A stretch of 15,766 nucleotides of DNA from CAKRJP01 sp963658085 (lineage in GTDB: Bacteria > Bacillota > Clostridia > Lachnospirales > Lachnospiraceae), in the NCBI GenBank assembly GCA_963658085.1, contig CAVKOU010000045.1, forward strand, positions 1 through 15,766, in the 5' to 3' direction. The first letter of the stretch is position 1, and each line of letters starts with the position of its first letter. Under the pieces are notes generated by a model. That model did not search any database. It was not told where the DNA came from and worked only from the letters and a program-made list of their open reading frames with translations. Both the position numbers and the translations under genes were made by a program. Of the stretch, positions 1 to 8,010 are shown one piece after another.

Positions 1-38
1 AAGAGTCCTCAAGAACGTTAGAAAACACAATTTTCTCC

Positions 39-67
39 GTTACATCCTTCTAAAATAAGCGTATAAT
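39..67 (+). promoter_or_regulatory. Putative sigma-A promoter of the MATE gene
   Basis: A perfect TATAAT -10 box lies at 62-67. Seventeen bases upstream is GTTACA (39-44), which matches four of six bases of the TTGACA consensus. Transcription would start near 74, giving a leader of about 58 bases before the ATG at 132. The -10 box is convincing, the -35 box only fair. Confidence 0.55.
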
Positions 68-131
68 AAAACTTGTTGCCTTTTTGAAAATCAGACAACC
101 ATCATTCTAAAATTGGAGGATTCTAATTTCT

Positions 132-1568
132 ATGAAACGAGATTTAACTTCCGGAAGTGTTCTTAAAAATATTGCCTATTTTTCACTTCCCTATTTATTA
201 TCCTATTTCTTACAGACTTTATATGGAATGGCGGATCTTTTTATCATCGGTCAATTTGAGGGAGCTGCCAGCACCACTGCTGTATCTGTAGGTAGTCAGA
301 TCATGCACATGATCACGGTTGTGATTGTGGGACTGGCTATGGGAACTACCGTATGTATCGGTCAATCCATCGGTGCCAAAGATAAAGACAGAGCTTCTCT
401 TGTTGTTGGAAATACGGTGACTCTTTTTATTGTGTCATCCATTCTTCTGGCAGGGATTCTTCTGTTGTTTGTAAGACCGATTGTTTCCCTGATGTCCACT
501 CCTGCAGAAGCAGTGGATGGAACAATTCAGTATCTTGTGATCTGCTTTATAGGGATTCCTTTTATTACGGCTTATAATGTAATCAGCTCGATTTTCCGAG
601 GCCTTGGAGATTCCAAAACTCCTATGTATTTTATCGCAGTTGCATGCTTATGTAATATTGGTCTGGATTATCTTTTTATGGGAGCTTTTTCTATGGGGCC
701 TTCCGGTGCCGCTCTTGGAACTACTCTCTCTCAGACCATCAGTGTGATTTTGGCACTGGTTGCGATTCTTACAAAAAAGAATTTGGGACTTTCCATAAGA
801 CGTAAGGATTTAAAGCCAATGCCTTCCATCATGAAACAGATCATTCGAATCGGAGTTCCCATTGCTCTCCAGGACGGATTTATTCAAATTGCTTTTTTGA
901 TCATTACGGTGATTGCCAACCGAAGGGGATTAAATGCCGCAGCTGCAGTTGGTATCGTCGAGAAAGTTATTAGCTTTGTATTCTTGGTTCCTTCTTCCAT
1001 GCTCTCCACGGTATCTGCCCTGGGAGCTCAGAACGTGGGGGCCGGGCAGCACGACAGAGCCTCCTCGACTCTTCATTATGCCATTTGTATTACCGTAGCC
1101 TACGGACTTGTGGTCTCCATTGCAGTGCAGTTTATTGGCGGAACTATTGTTGGATTGTTTACTTCTGATCATGCAGTTATCCTCCTCGGAGAACAGTACA
1201 TCCATGGATATATTTTTGACTGTATTTTTGCTGGAATTCATTTTAGCTTCAGCGGTTATTTTTGTGCCTATGGAAGATCGGAAATTTCTTTTTTGCACAA
1301 TATTATCGCCATTTGCTGTATGCGAATTCCAGGCGTGTATCTGACTTCCTTATGGTTTCCGGATACGCTGTTCCCTATGGGAATCGCCACNNNNNNNNNN
1401 NNNNNNNNNNNNNNNNNNNNNNNNNNNNNNNNNNNNNNNNNNNNNNNNNNNNNNNNNNNNNNNNNNNNNNNNNNNNNNNNNNNNNNNNNNNNNNNNNNNN
1501 NNNNNNNNNNNNNNNNNNNNNNNNNNNNNNNNNNNNNNNNNNNNTTTATAAAGGAGATGTTTTCATGA
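132..1568 (+). CDS. MATE-family multidrug efflux transporter (interrupted by assembly gap)
   Basis: Inner-membrane antiporter of the MATE (NorM/DinF/MepA-like) family, which exports cationic drugs or metabolites in exchange for Na+ or H+. The N-terminus (SLPYLLSYFLQTLYGMADLF) and the motif around residues 155-163 (IFRGLGDSK, followed by TP) are typical of the family, and many hydrophobic segments are visible. The start ATG at 132 has a GGAGG at 115-119, a rather long 12-base spacing. About 51 codons near the C-terminus fall in a run of N (1391-1544). The stop at 1566-1568 is in frame only if the gap length is right modulo 3; otherwise the gene could end at TAA 1549-1551. The apparent length of 478 residues suits the family. 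The substrate cannot be read from sequence. Confidence 0.88.
   Translation: MKRDLTSGSVLKNIAYFSLPYLLSYFLQTLYGMADLFIIGQFEGAASTTAVSVGSQIMHMITVVIVGLAMGTTVCIGQSIGAKDKDRASLVVGNTVTLFIVSSILLAGILLLFVRPIVSLMSTPAEAVDGTIQYLVICFIGIPFITAYNVISSIFRGLGDSKTPMYFIAVACLCNIGLDYLFMGAFSMGPSGAALGTTLSQTISVILALVAILTKKNLGLSIRRKDLKPMPSIMKQIIRIGVPIALQDGFIQIAFLIITVIANRRGLNAAAAVGIVEKVISFVFLVPSSMLSTVSALGAQNVGAGQHDRASSTLHYAICITVAYGLVVSIAVQFIGGTIVGLFTSDHAVILLGEQYIHGYIFDCIFAGIHFSFSGYFCAYGRSEISFLHNIIAICCMRIPGVYLTSLWFPDTLFPMGIAXXXXXXXXXXXXXXXXXXXXXXXXXXXXXXXXXXXXXXXXXXXXXXXXXXXXFIKEMFS
1391..1544. other. Assembly gap of 154 N
   Basis: A run of undetermined bases lies inside the C-terminal part of the MATE gene. Sequence resumes with a Shine-Dalgarno motif (AAAGGAG, 1550-1556) just ahead of the next gene. 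The true gap length is unknown, so the MATE C-terminus and any frameshift there cannot be judged. Confidence 0.99.
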
Positions 1569-2419
1569 ACGATAAAAAACAAGGAATTATGTATATTATT
1601 ATGGCAGGATTTTTCTTCGCTCTCATGACATTCTTTGTAAGACTGTCCGGGGATCTTCCCACCATGCAGAAAGCTTTCTTTCGAAATGCTGTAGCCGCTG
1701 TAGTGGCCATCGTTCTTCTTGCAAGAAGCGAAGGGGGATTCAAAATCAAAAGAGAGAGCTGGAAGGATCTTTTCTTTCGCAGCTTCTTCGGAACTACAGG
1801 TTTAATCTGCAACTTCTACGCCATCGACAAATTAAATATCGCTGATGCCAACATATTAAACAAGCTGTCCCCGTTCTTTGCCATTATCATGTCCTATTTT
1901 ATTTTGAAGGAGAAGGCAAATAAAATCGAATGGAGCTGCGTGATTGTTGCTTTTATCGGTGCTATTTTCGTAGTAAAGCCATCCATGAACATGCAATTTT
2001 TCTATGCTATGGCAGGTGTAATCGGGGGCTTAGGCGCCGGAATCGCCTACACCTTTGTCAGGAAATTAGGAACCAACGGCGAGCGTGGTCCTGTCATCGT
2101 CATGTTCTTTTCCGTATTCTCCTGCATTGTAACAGGGCCATTCCTTATTGTAGGCGCTAAGCCAATGACCCTTCACCAAATGCTAATGTTACTCTTAGCC
2201 GGAGCTTCCGCAGCAGGTGGACAGCTTTCCATAACCAAGGCCTATACCAAGGCTCCTGCAAAAGAAATCTCCGTATTTGATTACACTCAGGTAATCTTCG
2301 CAGCTATCCTGGGGTTCGTCTTCCTGGGACAGATTCCGGATGTCTTAAGTATCATCGGATACCTGATTATCATCGGCAGTGCAGTATACAAATGGCACTA
2401 TAATTTAAAACATGCGTAA
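1565..2419 (+). CDS. EamA/DMT-family transporter (10-TM permease)
   Basis: A 284-residue membrane protein of the drug/metabolite transporter superfamily with about ten hydrophobic segments in two EamA halves. The first half contains FFFALMTFFVRLSGDLP and, later, LSPFFAIIMSYFILKEK, a family-typical segment; the second half contains a similar pattern ending FDYTQVIFAAILGFVFLGQIP. Length is normal for the family, whose members export metabolites such as amino acids; the substrate is unknown. The start ATG at 1565 has AAAGGAG at 1550-1556 with an 8-base spacing. An in-frame reading continues further upstream into the N-run but is not part of this protein. The ATG overlaps the apparent MATE stop (ATGA), suggesting translational coupling if the gap length is correct. 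Confidence 0.9.
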   Translation: MNDKKQGIMYIIMAGFFFALMTFFVRLSGDLPTMQKAFFRNAVAAVVAIVLLARSEGGFKIKRESWKDLFFRSFFGTTGLICNFYAIDKLNIADANILNKLSPFFAIIMSYFILKEKANKIEWSCVIVAFIGAIFVVKPSMNMQFFYAMAGVIGGLGAGIAYTFVRKLGTNGERGPVIVMFFSVFSCIVTGPFLIVGAKPMTLHQMLMLLLAGASAAGGQLSITKAYTKAPAKEISVFDYTQVIFAAILGFVFLGQIPDVLSIIGYLIIIGSAVYKWHYNLKHA

Positions 2420-2511
2420 CCCTTCAGAGCCATGCATAACGGTGTTCTACAAAAAAGTTCTGAATAGTTGCAATTATACATATCAAAAATAGCAGAGAAG
2501 GATATCTAAGA

Positions 2512-3222
2512 ATGTCTCAAGATTTGACTTTAAAACAAATAGCAACCATACATACTGATTTTCCGGAAAAATTCGGACTTCCACGACAGAGCGGCCTGGC
2601 TGATACCACGGGCCGCATCGTCTTTAAACCGGAATATCGAAATCCCGAAGCCCTAAGAGGCATAGAAAATTACACTCATCTCTGGCTATTGTGGGGATTT
2701 TCAGAAGTGCGACAGGACACCTGGCATGCCACCGTAAGACCTCCAAGACTAGGCGGCAACGAAAGAGTCGGTGTCTTCGCCACCAGATCTCCCTTCCGCC
2801 CCAATCCTATAGGATTATCCTGCGTAAAACTCATCTCCGTAGAAAAAAATTCCAACGAAGGAACAATCCTTCAAGTCTCCGGCATCGACATGATGGACGG
2901 AACACCCATATATGACATCAAACCCTACCTTCCCTACGTAGACGCAAAACCCGAGGCCAAAGGAAGCTTCTCCGACCGGCACAAAGATGATCGCCTCCAA
3001 GTCAACTTCGAAACAGACCCAAAGACAAACACTTCCCTAGAAACCCTGATTCCATCTGAGAAACAAGACGCCCTAAGACAAATCCTCTCCCAGGATCCAA
3101 GACCTTCTTATCAGAACGATCCTGACAGGATCTACGGCATGGATTATGCGGGACTGCGAATCAAATTTTCCGTATACAAAGATATTCTAACAGTGCGTGA
3201 AGTATTACCTCTTTCTATCTGA
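2512..3222 (+). CDS. trmO: tRNA (N6-threonylcarbamoyladenosine(37)-N6)-methyltransferase TrmO
   Basis: SAM-dependent enzyme that methylates t6A at position 37 of ANN-decoding tRNAs (m6t6A), fine-tuning Thr codon decoding; earlier called YaeB or TsaA. The 236-residue length equals the E. coli family member to within a residue or two. Visible family motifs in order are FGLPRQSG near residue 21, WHATVRPPRLGG near 73, FATRSPFRPNPIGLS near 91 and MMDGTPIYDIKPYLPY near 127. The C-terminal part (about 155-236) matches the usual extension, including DPRPSYQNDP. The ATG at 2512 is preceded by AGAAGGAT. It lies 92 bases after the EamA gene; no clear terminator or promoter is seen between them, so it may be cotranscribed. 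Function is well supported by motifs. Confidence 0.93.
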   Translation: MSQDLTLKQIATIHTDFPEKFGLPRQSGLADTTGRIVFKPEYRNPEALRGIENYTHLWLLWGFSEVRQDTWHATVRPPRLGGNERVGVFATRSPFRPNPIGLSCVKLISVEKNSNEGTILQVSGIDMMDGTPIYDIKPYLPYVDAKPEAKGSFSDRHKDDRLQVNFETDPKTNTSLETLIPSEKQDALRQILSQDPRPSYQNDPDRIYGMDYAGLRIKFSVYKDILTVREVLPLSI

Positions 3223-3227
3223 ATCAT

Positions 3228-3353
3228 ATGGATGAAACTGCAATGCCAAGGACGAGTTGCGCAAGAGCCTGAGCGAATCAGCAGGTGCAGCGAGTAGGAC
3301 CCGCAAGGTGTCTTGACAGCATACCATCCCCTTAGCATTGCGTCCCGACTCTT
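3228..3353. repeat. Structured intergenic element bounded by inverted repeats
   Basis: This stretch after trmO is more GC-rich than the flanks. GCAATGCCAAGG (3240-3251) pairs with CCTTAGCATTGC (3330-3341), 11 of 12 positions, enclosing 78 bases. Inside are a CTGA-GCGAA-TCAG hairpin (3269-3281) and the palindrome TTGCGCAA (3257-3264). It could be a palindromic dispersed repeat, part of the trmO 3' untranslated region, or a small RNA on either strand. I do not recognise it as a named RNA family. The only short open reading frame on the + strand here (3228-3272, 14 codons) lacks a ribosome binding site. Confidence 0.45.
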
Positions 3354-3362
3354 AATTTCAAC

Positions 3363-3403
3363 AAAAAACAGGGATTGCCACCATATGACAGTCCCTGTTT
3401 TTT
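3363..3403. terminator. Bidirectional intrinsic terminator between trmO and atpD
   Basis: A 15-bp stem (3363-3377 with 3389-3403) includes one G-T pair and has an 11-base loop. The core is ACAGGGATTG against CAGTCCCTGT. The A-run on the left arm and the T-run on the right arm give a U-tract on both strands. It can therefore end trmO transcription rightward and the ATPase operon leftward, about 55 bases after the atpD stop. Confidence 0.9.
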
Positions 3404-3457
3404 TATTTGATTTCTTAATCTAATTTGAAATCCTCCAAAATCCGAAAGCATTCTGCA

Positions 3458-4081
3458 TCAAGCACTCTTGGTCTTCATACTCTTAATAACTTTCAGTCTT
3501 GTGAATTCTTCACGTTCCTTCTCTTCCAGTGCATTGTTAATATTACGCACAAGCTCTGTGTACATAGGAATCGTAATATTTTTAAGAGCATTTGCTCTCT
3601 TCTGGGTCTTCTTGATATTGGTAGCCAGCCGGTAGGCGGAGTTCTCTACCATAGATAACTTTATGGTCAGATCCTTCACTTCTCGGAAGGCCTCTCTGGC
3701 AATATCAATAGACTCCCTTGTGGTTCCGAAGGAGTACGTCAGATTGTTCTCCTTGGAATCGTATTTTACATGGGGAATTTCAGTTCCCATGATACTTCTT
3801 GCCTGAATTCGGATGGAATCCTCAATTGGCACGGTGAATGCCAGCTGCTCTACCCTACTGATACCATGTTCAATATTGGCACGTTGCAAGCAGGCATATG
3901 CCTTTGTAAATGTGCTGTCGATTTCTTCCTGGATCTCTTTCGCCTCATCAATGAGGGTCATCAGCTCCTTTAAGAGCACATTTCTTTTCTTGTCCATCAG
4001 GTCATATCCCTGTTTGGCAAGAGCCAGAGAATTCTTAGCCGCGATCAGATTACCTTTGGTGGGAAATTCTCTTGGATCCAT
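3458..4081 (-). CDS. atpD: V-type ATP synthase subunit D (central shaft)
   Basis: Subunit D is the long coiled-coil rotor shaft inside the A3B3 head of A/V-type ATPases, attached to subunit F. The 207 residues fit the family, starting with the typical PTKGNLIAAKNSLALAKQGYD-like segment (P7 to about D27) and a long helical run (LMDKKRNVLLKELMTLIDEA). The C-terminal helix has RLATNIKKTQKRANALKNI, also typical. The ATG at 4081 is preceded by AAAGGAG with a 7-base spacer. It is the last gene of the operon, 75 bases after atpB, and is followed by the bidirectional terminator. The atpB-atpD interval shows no strong structure. Confidence 0.96.
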   Translation of the reverse strand: MDPREFPTKGNLIAAKNSLALAKQGYDLMDKKRNVLLKELMTLIDEAKEIQEEIDSTFTKAYACLQRANIEHGISRVEQLAFTVPIEDSIRIQARSIMGTEIPHVKYDSKENNLTYSFGTTRESIDIAREAFREVKDLTIKLSMVENSAYRLATNIKKTQKRANALKNITIPMYTELVRNINNALEEKEREEFTRLKVIKSMKTKSA

Positions 4082-4156
4082 ATATCGACTCCTTTCTTAC
4101 TATCTTTGACAATGAGAAACTGCTACTTAAAAAGGCAGACACTTAACGGGCTATGT

Positions 4157-5554
4157 CTATACCTCTTCCTCCACAGTCTTCTCACCCGGATAGTACTTAT
4201 CAATGATCTTGGTGTCGATTCGATCCAACTCACTCTTCGGAAGAAGACTTAAGAGTTCCCAACCTAAATCCAGTGTATCCTGAATGGTTCTGTTCTCTGT
4301 TGGGCCCTGGCCTACATAACGCTTCTCGAATTCTTTACCGAAGGCCATGTATTTCTTATCGATTGGAGAAAGCTCATCCTCACCGATTACGGATGCCAGG
4401 TTTCTTGCCTCTCCTACCTTTGCGTAAGCTGAGAACAACTGGTTAGCCAGATCCTGATGATCTTCTCTTGTAAATCCTTCACCGATACCATCCTTCATCA
4501 AACGTGACAATGAAGGAAGTACGCTGATTGGCGGGTAAACGCCCTGTCCGTGAAGATTACGATCCAATACGATCTGTCCTTCTGTGATATATCCTGTAAG
4601 GTCAGGGATTGGATGTGTAATATCATCATTTGGCATTGTAAGGATCGGAAGCTGGGTTACAGATCCGTTTACTCCCTCTACGATACCTGCACGTTCGTAC
4701 AGTGTAGCAAGCTCACTATAAAGGTATCCAGGATAACCTTTACGGGAAGGAATCTCTCCCTTAGAAGAAGATACCTCACGAAGAGCCTCTGCAAAGGATG
4801 TCATATCTGTCAAGATAACCAGGATATGCTTGTTGCACTCAAATGCCAAATACTCTGCAACTGTAAGAGCAACCTTTGGAGTAATCAAACGTTCTACTAC
4901 CGGGTCATTTGCCAGGTTAAGGAACATACAAACGTGATCTGAAACACCGCTTTCCTCAAAGGTCTTGCGGAAGAAATCAGCTACGTCGTGCTTAACGCCC
5001 ATGGCTGCAAATACGATAGCGAATTCTTCATCAGAATCATCTCCAAGAGATGCCTGCTTAACAATCTGTGCTGCCAACTGATCGTGCGGAAGTCCATTTC
5101 CCGAGAAGATTGGAAGCTTCTGTCCACGAATCAAAGTAGTAAGTCCGTCAATAGCGGAAATACCGGTACGAATATAGTTACGAGGATACTCTCGACGAAC
5201 CGGATTCAAAGGAAGTCCGTTGACATCTCTCTTATCGTCTGAAAGAATCGGTCCCAAATGATCGATTGGCTTTCCTACACCGTTGAAGGTTCTTCCTAAC
5301 ATATCCGGAGAAACTGCAACCTCCATAGGATGTCCGGTAAGTCTTGTATGGGTATTGGTAAGGGACATGTTCTCTGTTCCCTCGAATACCTGGATAACTG
5401 CCTTATCCTCATTTAATTCAATAATACGGCCCATTTTTCGTGTGTTGCCGTCTACCACGAAATCAACGATCTCATCATAAAACGCATCCTGAAGTCCTTC
5501 CAGAACAACGAGAGGTCCGTTGATATTACTTAAGCCTAGATATTCTATTGCCAT
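4157..5554 (-). CDS. atpB: V-type ATP synthase subunit B (non-catalytic head subunit)
   Basis: Subunit B alternates with A in the hexameric head and completes the nucleotide sites at the A/B interfaces. The 465 residues match the family. Beta-barrel domain about 1-75, nucleotide-binding fold about 75-360, C-terminal helical domain after that. The P-loop position (about 149-156, IFSGNGLPHD) is degenerate and lacks the GKT of a Walker A, as expected for the non-catalytic subunit. LPILTMPNDDITHPIPDLTG and YMAFGKEFEKRYV are familiar B-subunit segments. The ATG at 5554 lies 12 bases after the atpA stop; its AAGGAGGAG site overlaps that stop codon, implying tight coupling. The C-terminus is acidic (EKTVEEEV). 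Confidence 0.97.
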   Translation of the reverse strand: MAIEYLGLSNINGPLVVLEGLQDAFYDEIVDFVVDGNTRKMGRIIELNEDKAVIQVFEGTENMSLTNTHTRLTGHPMEVAVSPDMLGRTFNGVGKPIDHLGPILSDDKRDVNGLPLNPVRREYPRNYIRTGISAIDGLTTLIRGQKLPIFSGNGLPHDQLAAQIVKQASLGDDSDEEFAIVFAAMGVKHDVADFFRKTFEESGVSDHVCMFLNLANDPVVERLITPKVALTVAEYLAFECNKHILVILTDMTSFAEALREVSSSKGEIPSRKGYPGYLYSELATLYERAGIVEGVNGSVTQLPILTMPNDDITHPIPDLTGYITEGQIVLDRNLHGQGVYPPISVLPSLSRLMKDGIGEGFTREDHQDLANQLFSAYAKVGEARNLASVIGEDELSPIDKKYMAFGKEFEKRYVGQGPTENRTIQDTLDLGWELLSLLPKSELDRIDTKIIDKYYPGEKTVEEEV

Positions 5555-5566
5555 GTCCTCTCCTCC

Positions 5567-7342
5567 TTACGCGTTCTTTGCTAATACACTGTCATAGAAA
5601 TCATCAATTTTCTTCTTATAAGTATCTAAGAGTTGGAGATTGTCATTCGGTACATCGTACTTAATAGCAATTACCTTCTCGAAAATACCTTCTTCTTTTA
5701 ACACTGACATAGGCTGTCCCATGGCAATGAGCTTACGACACTTCTTGTATAAATAAAGGATCGTATCCATCATCTTAAATTGCTTCTCCAAAGATACGCA
5801 GGTATCATCTTTATGGAATGCATTCTGCTGAAGGAATCCCAGACGGATAACCTTTGCAATCTCAAGAATTAACTTCTGATCATCCGGAAGTACGTCTGCA
5901 CCAATCAACTTTACGATCTCGTTCAAGCTGTTCTCCTGTCCTAAGATCGACATGAGACGGTTACGGTAATCTACGAACTTCGGAGATACGTTATCTGTAT
6001 ACCAGCCACTCAAGTCTGTTAAGTACTCACTGTAACTTGTAAGCCAATGAATTGCCGGGAAATGTCTTGCATAAGCCAGAGACTTATCCAGTCCCCAGAA
6101 GCAACGTACGAAACGCTTGGTATTCTGCGTTACAGGCTCGGAGAAATCTCCTCCCTGTGGAGAAACGGCACCGATGATAGAAACGGAACCTGTGGATCCG
6201 CCTAAAGTCTGCATCATACCTGCTCTCTCGTAGAAAGCAGAAAGTCTGGAAGCTAAGTATGCAGGGAAACCTTCCTCTGCCGGCATTTCCTCCAAACGTC
6301 CGGACAACTCACGAAGAGCCTCTGCCCAACGGGATGTGGAGTCTGCCATGATGGCTACGTCATATCCCATATCTCTGTAATACTCAGCCAATGTAAGTCC
6401 TGAATACAGGGAAGCCTCACGGGCTGCAACCGGCATGTTAGAAGTATTGGCGATCAAAGTAGTACGATCCATCAATGGATTTCCTGACTTTGGATCCACC
6501 AACTCACCAAACTCTTCCAATACCTGAGTCATCTCGTTTCCACGCTCACCGCATCCGATATAGATAATGATATCCGCATCGGACCATTTTGCGATCTGAT
6601 GCTGAGTCATGGTCTTACCGGTTCCGAATCCTCCGGGGATCGCTGCTGTACCACCCTTTGCAATTGGGAACATAGTATCCAGAATTCTCTGTCCGGTAAC
6701 CAACGGAACGCTGGCCGGATATCTTTTGTGTACCGGTCTGGCCACACGAATTGGCCACTTCTGTGTCATGGTCAGTTCCTGAATCTCACCGTTGGATCTT
6801 TGGATCTTAACGATGACATCGTTGATGGTATACTGTCCATCTGCTACTACCTCAACAACCTTTGCCACTTCAACATCCGGTGGAACCATGCATTTGTGAA
6901 CGATCGCTCTTGTCTCAGGAACTTCTGCGATCACAGTTCCTCCGTGTACTTCATCTCCTACCGCTACTGTAATATGAGTGTCCCATTTTTTCTCTACATC
7001 CAAAGAGTTTACTGCGACACCTCTTGTAATAAACGCTCCTCCTGCTTCTGCGATACGTTCCAGAGGACGCTCAATACCATCAAAAATATTGTTCAGGATA
7101 CCTGGTGCCAATGTAACGGACACCGGTGCTCCACTGGCTTCTACAATTTCTCCCGGACGAAGTCCTGAAGTTTCCTCGTAAACCTGGATGGTGGTGCGGT
7201 CCTTATCAAGGGCGATAACCTCGCCGACCAGGCGCTCCTCACCTACATATACCATCTCAGACATTTTAAAATCGCTTTTTCCTTGCAGGTAGATAACAGG
7301 ACCGTTGATGCCATAAATAACACCTGTTCTTTTCTTATCCAA
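5567..7342 (-). CDS. atpA: V-type ATP synthase subunit A (catalytic)
   Basis: Catalytic ATP-binding subunit of the A/V-type ATPase. The 591 residues include the beta-barrel (about 1-75), the bulge or non-homologous region characteristic of A/V-type A subunits (about 110-190), a perfect Walker A GGFGTGKT at 237-244, the GERGNE motif at 265-270 with the catalytic Glu, and Walker B-like VAIMADSTSRWAEA ending near 342. The start is TTG (7340-7342), not ATG: no in-frame ATG lies close upstream, and AGAGGAGG (7351-7358) sits 8 bases before the TTG. The product begins DKKRTGVIYGINGPV after Met, matching the family. It overlaps the end of atpE by 8 bases, so translation is probably coupled. Confidence 0.97.
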   Translation of the reverse strand: MDKKRTGVIYGINGPVIYLQGKSDFKMSEMVYVGEERLVGEVIALDKDRTTIQVYEETSGLRPGEIVEASGAPVSVTLAPGILNNIFDGIERPLERIAEAGGAFITRGVAVNSLDVEKKWDTHITVAVGDEVHGGTVIAEVPETRAIVHKCMVPPDVEVAKVVEVVADGQYTINDVIVKIQRSNGEIQELTMTQKWPIRVARPVHKRYPASVPLVTGQRILDTMFPIAKGGTAAIPGGFGTGKTMTQHQIAKWSDADIIIYIGCGERGNEMTQVLEEFGELVDPKSGNPLMDRTTLIANTSNMPVAAREASLYSGLTLAEYYRDMGYDVAIMADSTSRWAEALRELSGRLEEMPAEEGFPAYLASRLSAFYERAGMMQTLGGSTGSVSIIGAVSPQGGDFSEPVTQNTKRFVRCFWGLDKSLAYARHFPAIHWLTSYSEYLTDLSGWYTDNVSPKFVDYRNRLMSILGQENSLNEIVKLIGADVLPDDQKLILEIAKVIRLGFLQQNAFHKDDTCVSLEKQFKMMDTILYLYKKCRKLIAMGQPMSVLKEEGIFEKVIAIKYDVPNDNLQLLDTYKKKIDDFYDSVLAKNA

Positions 7343-7922
7343 TGCCTGTACCTCCTCTAAACATAAACTCCTGATATGCCTTCTCTAAAGCGCCCTTGTA
7401 AGCATGATCAATCAAAATATTTTTCTCTCTTACAACGCTTCTTACGCCTCCGACAAAGTCTTCCTTACTTACTGTAAGCACCATACCAGTGCGCTCCTCT
7501 AAGTAATCTTTCTTGTCAGCATCGCTAGGGTTGATATAAATTGTAAGTTGCTCACCCTTTGCAAATCCTGCTGCATTGTTAATATATTCCACCAGGAGTT
7601 CTTTATATTCATCTGTTTTCATGAAGTCATAAACCATGCTCTGAACTTCCTTAAACAGCTCTTTTTTCAACTGTTTCTGGCGTTTGCCATACTCACGTTT
7701 CAGTTCCAGCTGCGCCTTGGAAACTGCCATATTCTGCTGCTGTCTGGCAGTTACTGTCTCAGCTTTCACGCGAACATCATACTGTCTGTTGGCTTCACCC
7801 TTGTGCTGATCCAAAACACCGGTCAGTGTACGCTTGTGCTGTGTGCGGATCTCATTTGCCATGGCTCTCGCCTCTTCCATCGCAGCTTCCTGCAGATGGT
7901 CAATTCTTTCTTCTATGGTCAA
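7335..7922 (-). CDS. atpE: V-type ATP synthase subunit E (peripheral stalk)
   Basis: Peripheral-stalk subunit that pairs with G/H and anchors the head as part of the stator. A long charged helix (about residues 1-100, with LQEAAMEEARAMANEI and many Lys/Glu) leads to a globular C-terminal domain containing TIYINPSDADKK and GGVRSVVREKNILIDHAY. I place the start at TTG 7920-7922: AGAAGG at 7931-7936 is 8 bases upstream, and the resulting 195 residues begin TIEERIDHLQE after Met, as family members do. Upstream alternatives are ATG 7970, whose GGAGG abuts the codon with no spacer and lies in a hairpin, and TTG 7982 with no good ribosome site. The gene end is certain; the start is inferred. Confidence 0.9.
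   Translation of the reverse strand: MTIEERIDHLQEAAMEEARAMANEIRTQHKRTLTGVLDQHKGEANRQYDVRVKAETVTARQQQNMAVSKAQLELKREYGKRQKQLKKELFKEVQSMVYDFMKTDEYKELLVEYINNAAGFAKGEQLTIYINPSDADKKDYLEERTGMVLTVSKEDFVGGVRSVVREKNILIDHAYKGALEKAYQEFMFRGGTGIG
7351..7358 (-). promoter_or_regulatory. Ribosome binding site of atpA (TTG start)
   Basis: AGAGGAGG on the minus strand lies 8 bases before TTG 7340-7342, inside the end of atpE. With no nearby in-frame ATG it makes the TTG start of atpA nearly certain. Confidence 0.85.
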
Positions 7923-7930
7923 GCTTCTCA

Positions 7931-7936
7931 CCTTCT
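7931..7936 (-). promoter_or_regulatory. Ribosome binding site deciding the atpE TTG start
   Basis: AGAAGG on the minus strand lies 8 bases before TTG 7920-7922. The spacing is the same as that of the atpA site, which also serves a TTG. It favours the shorter atpE reading over the ATG at 7970. Confidence 0.55.
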
Positions 7937-7962
7937 TCTCTCTGATTTTACGAACTATCCTA

Positions 7963-8003
7963 AAATTCATCCTCCGGACCAAAGATCTTCAGAGGATGAA
8001 TTT
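7963..8003 (-). repeat. Perfect 12-bp hairpin between atpF and atpE
   Basis: AAATTCATCCTC (7963-7974, + strand) and GAGGATGAATTT (7992-8003) are exact reverse complements with a 17-base loop. In the operon mRNA this makes a stable stem 8 bases after the atpF stop. The 3' arm contains GAGGATG, i.e. most of the GGAGG motif and the alternative atpE start ATG 7968-7970. There is no U-run after it, so it is not a normal terminator. It may set mRNA processing or limit translation from the upstream start. Confidence 0.75.
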
Positions 8004-8010
8004 CTCTTTT

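Noticed and set aside
930..1298. Minus-strand open frame of 122 codons
   Set aside because: It is antisense to the MATE gene in a region clearly coding on the plus strand.
2420..2511. Possible promoter (TTGCAA at 2468) or terminator between the EamA gene and trmO
   Set aside because: No -10 box at a proper distance from TTGCAA, and the only inverted repeat (TTCAGA/TCTGAA) has 6-base arms 30 bases apart with no U-run.
3228..3272. 14-codon open frame after trmO
   Set aside because: Too short, no ribosome binding site, and it lies inside a structured element that explains the sequence better.
6599..7168. Plus-strand open frame of 189 codons
   Set aside because: It lies wholly antisense to atpA, whose product carries intact Walker motifs; the translation is Cys/Asn/Ser-rich and resembles no protein family.
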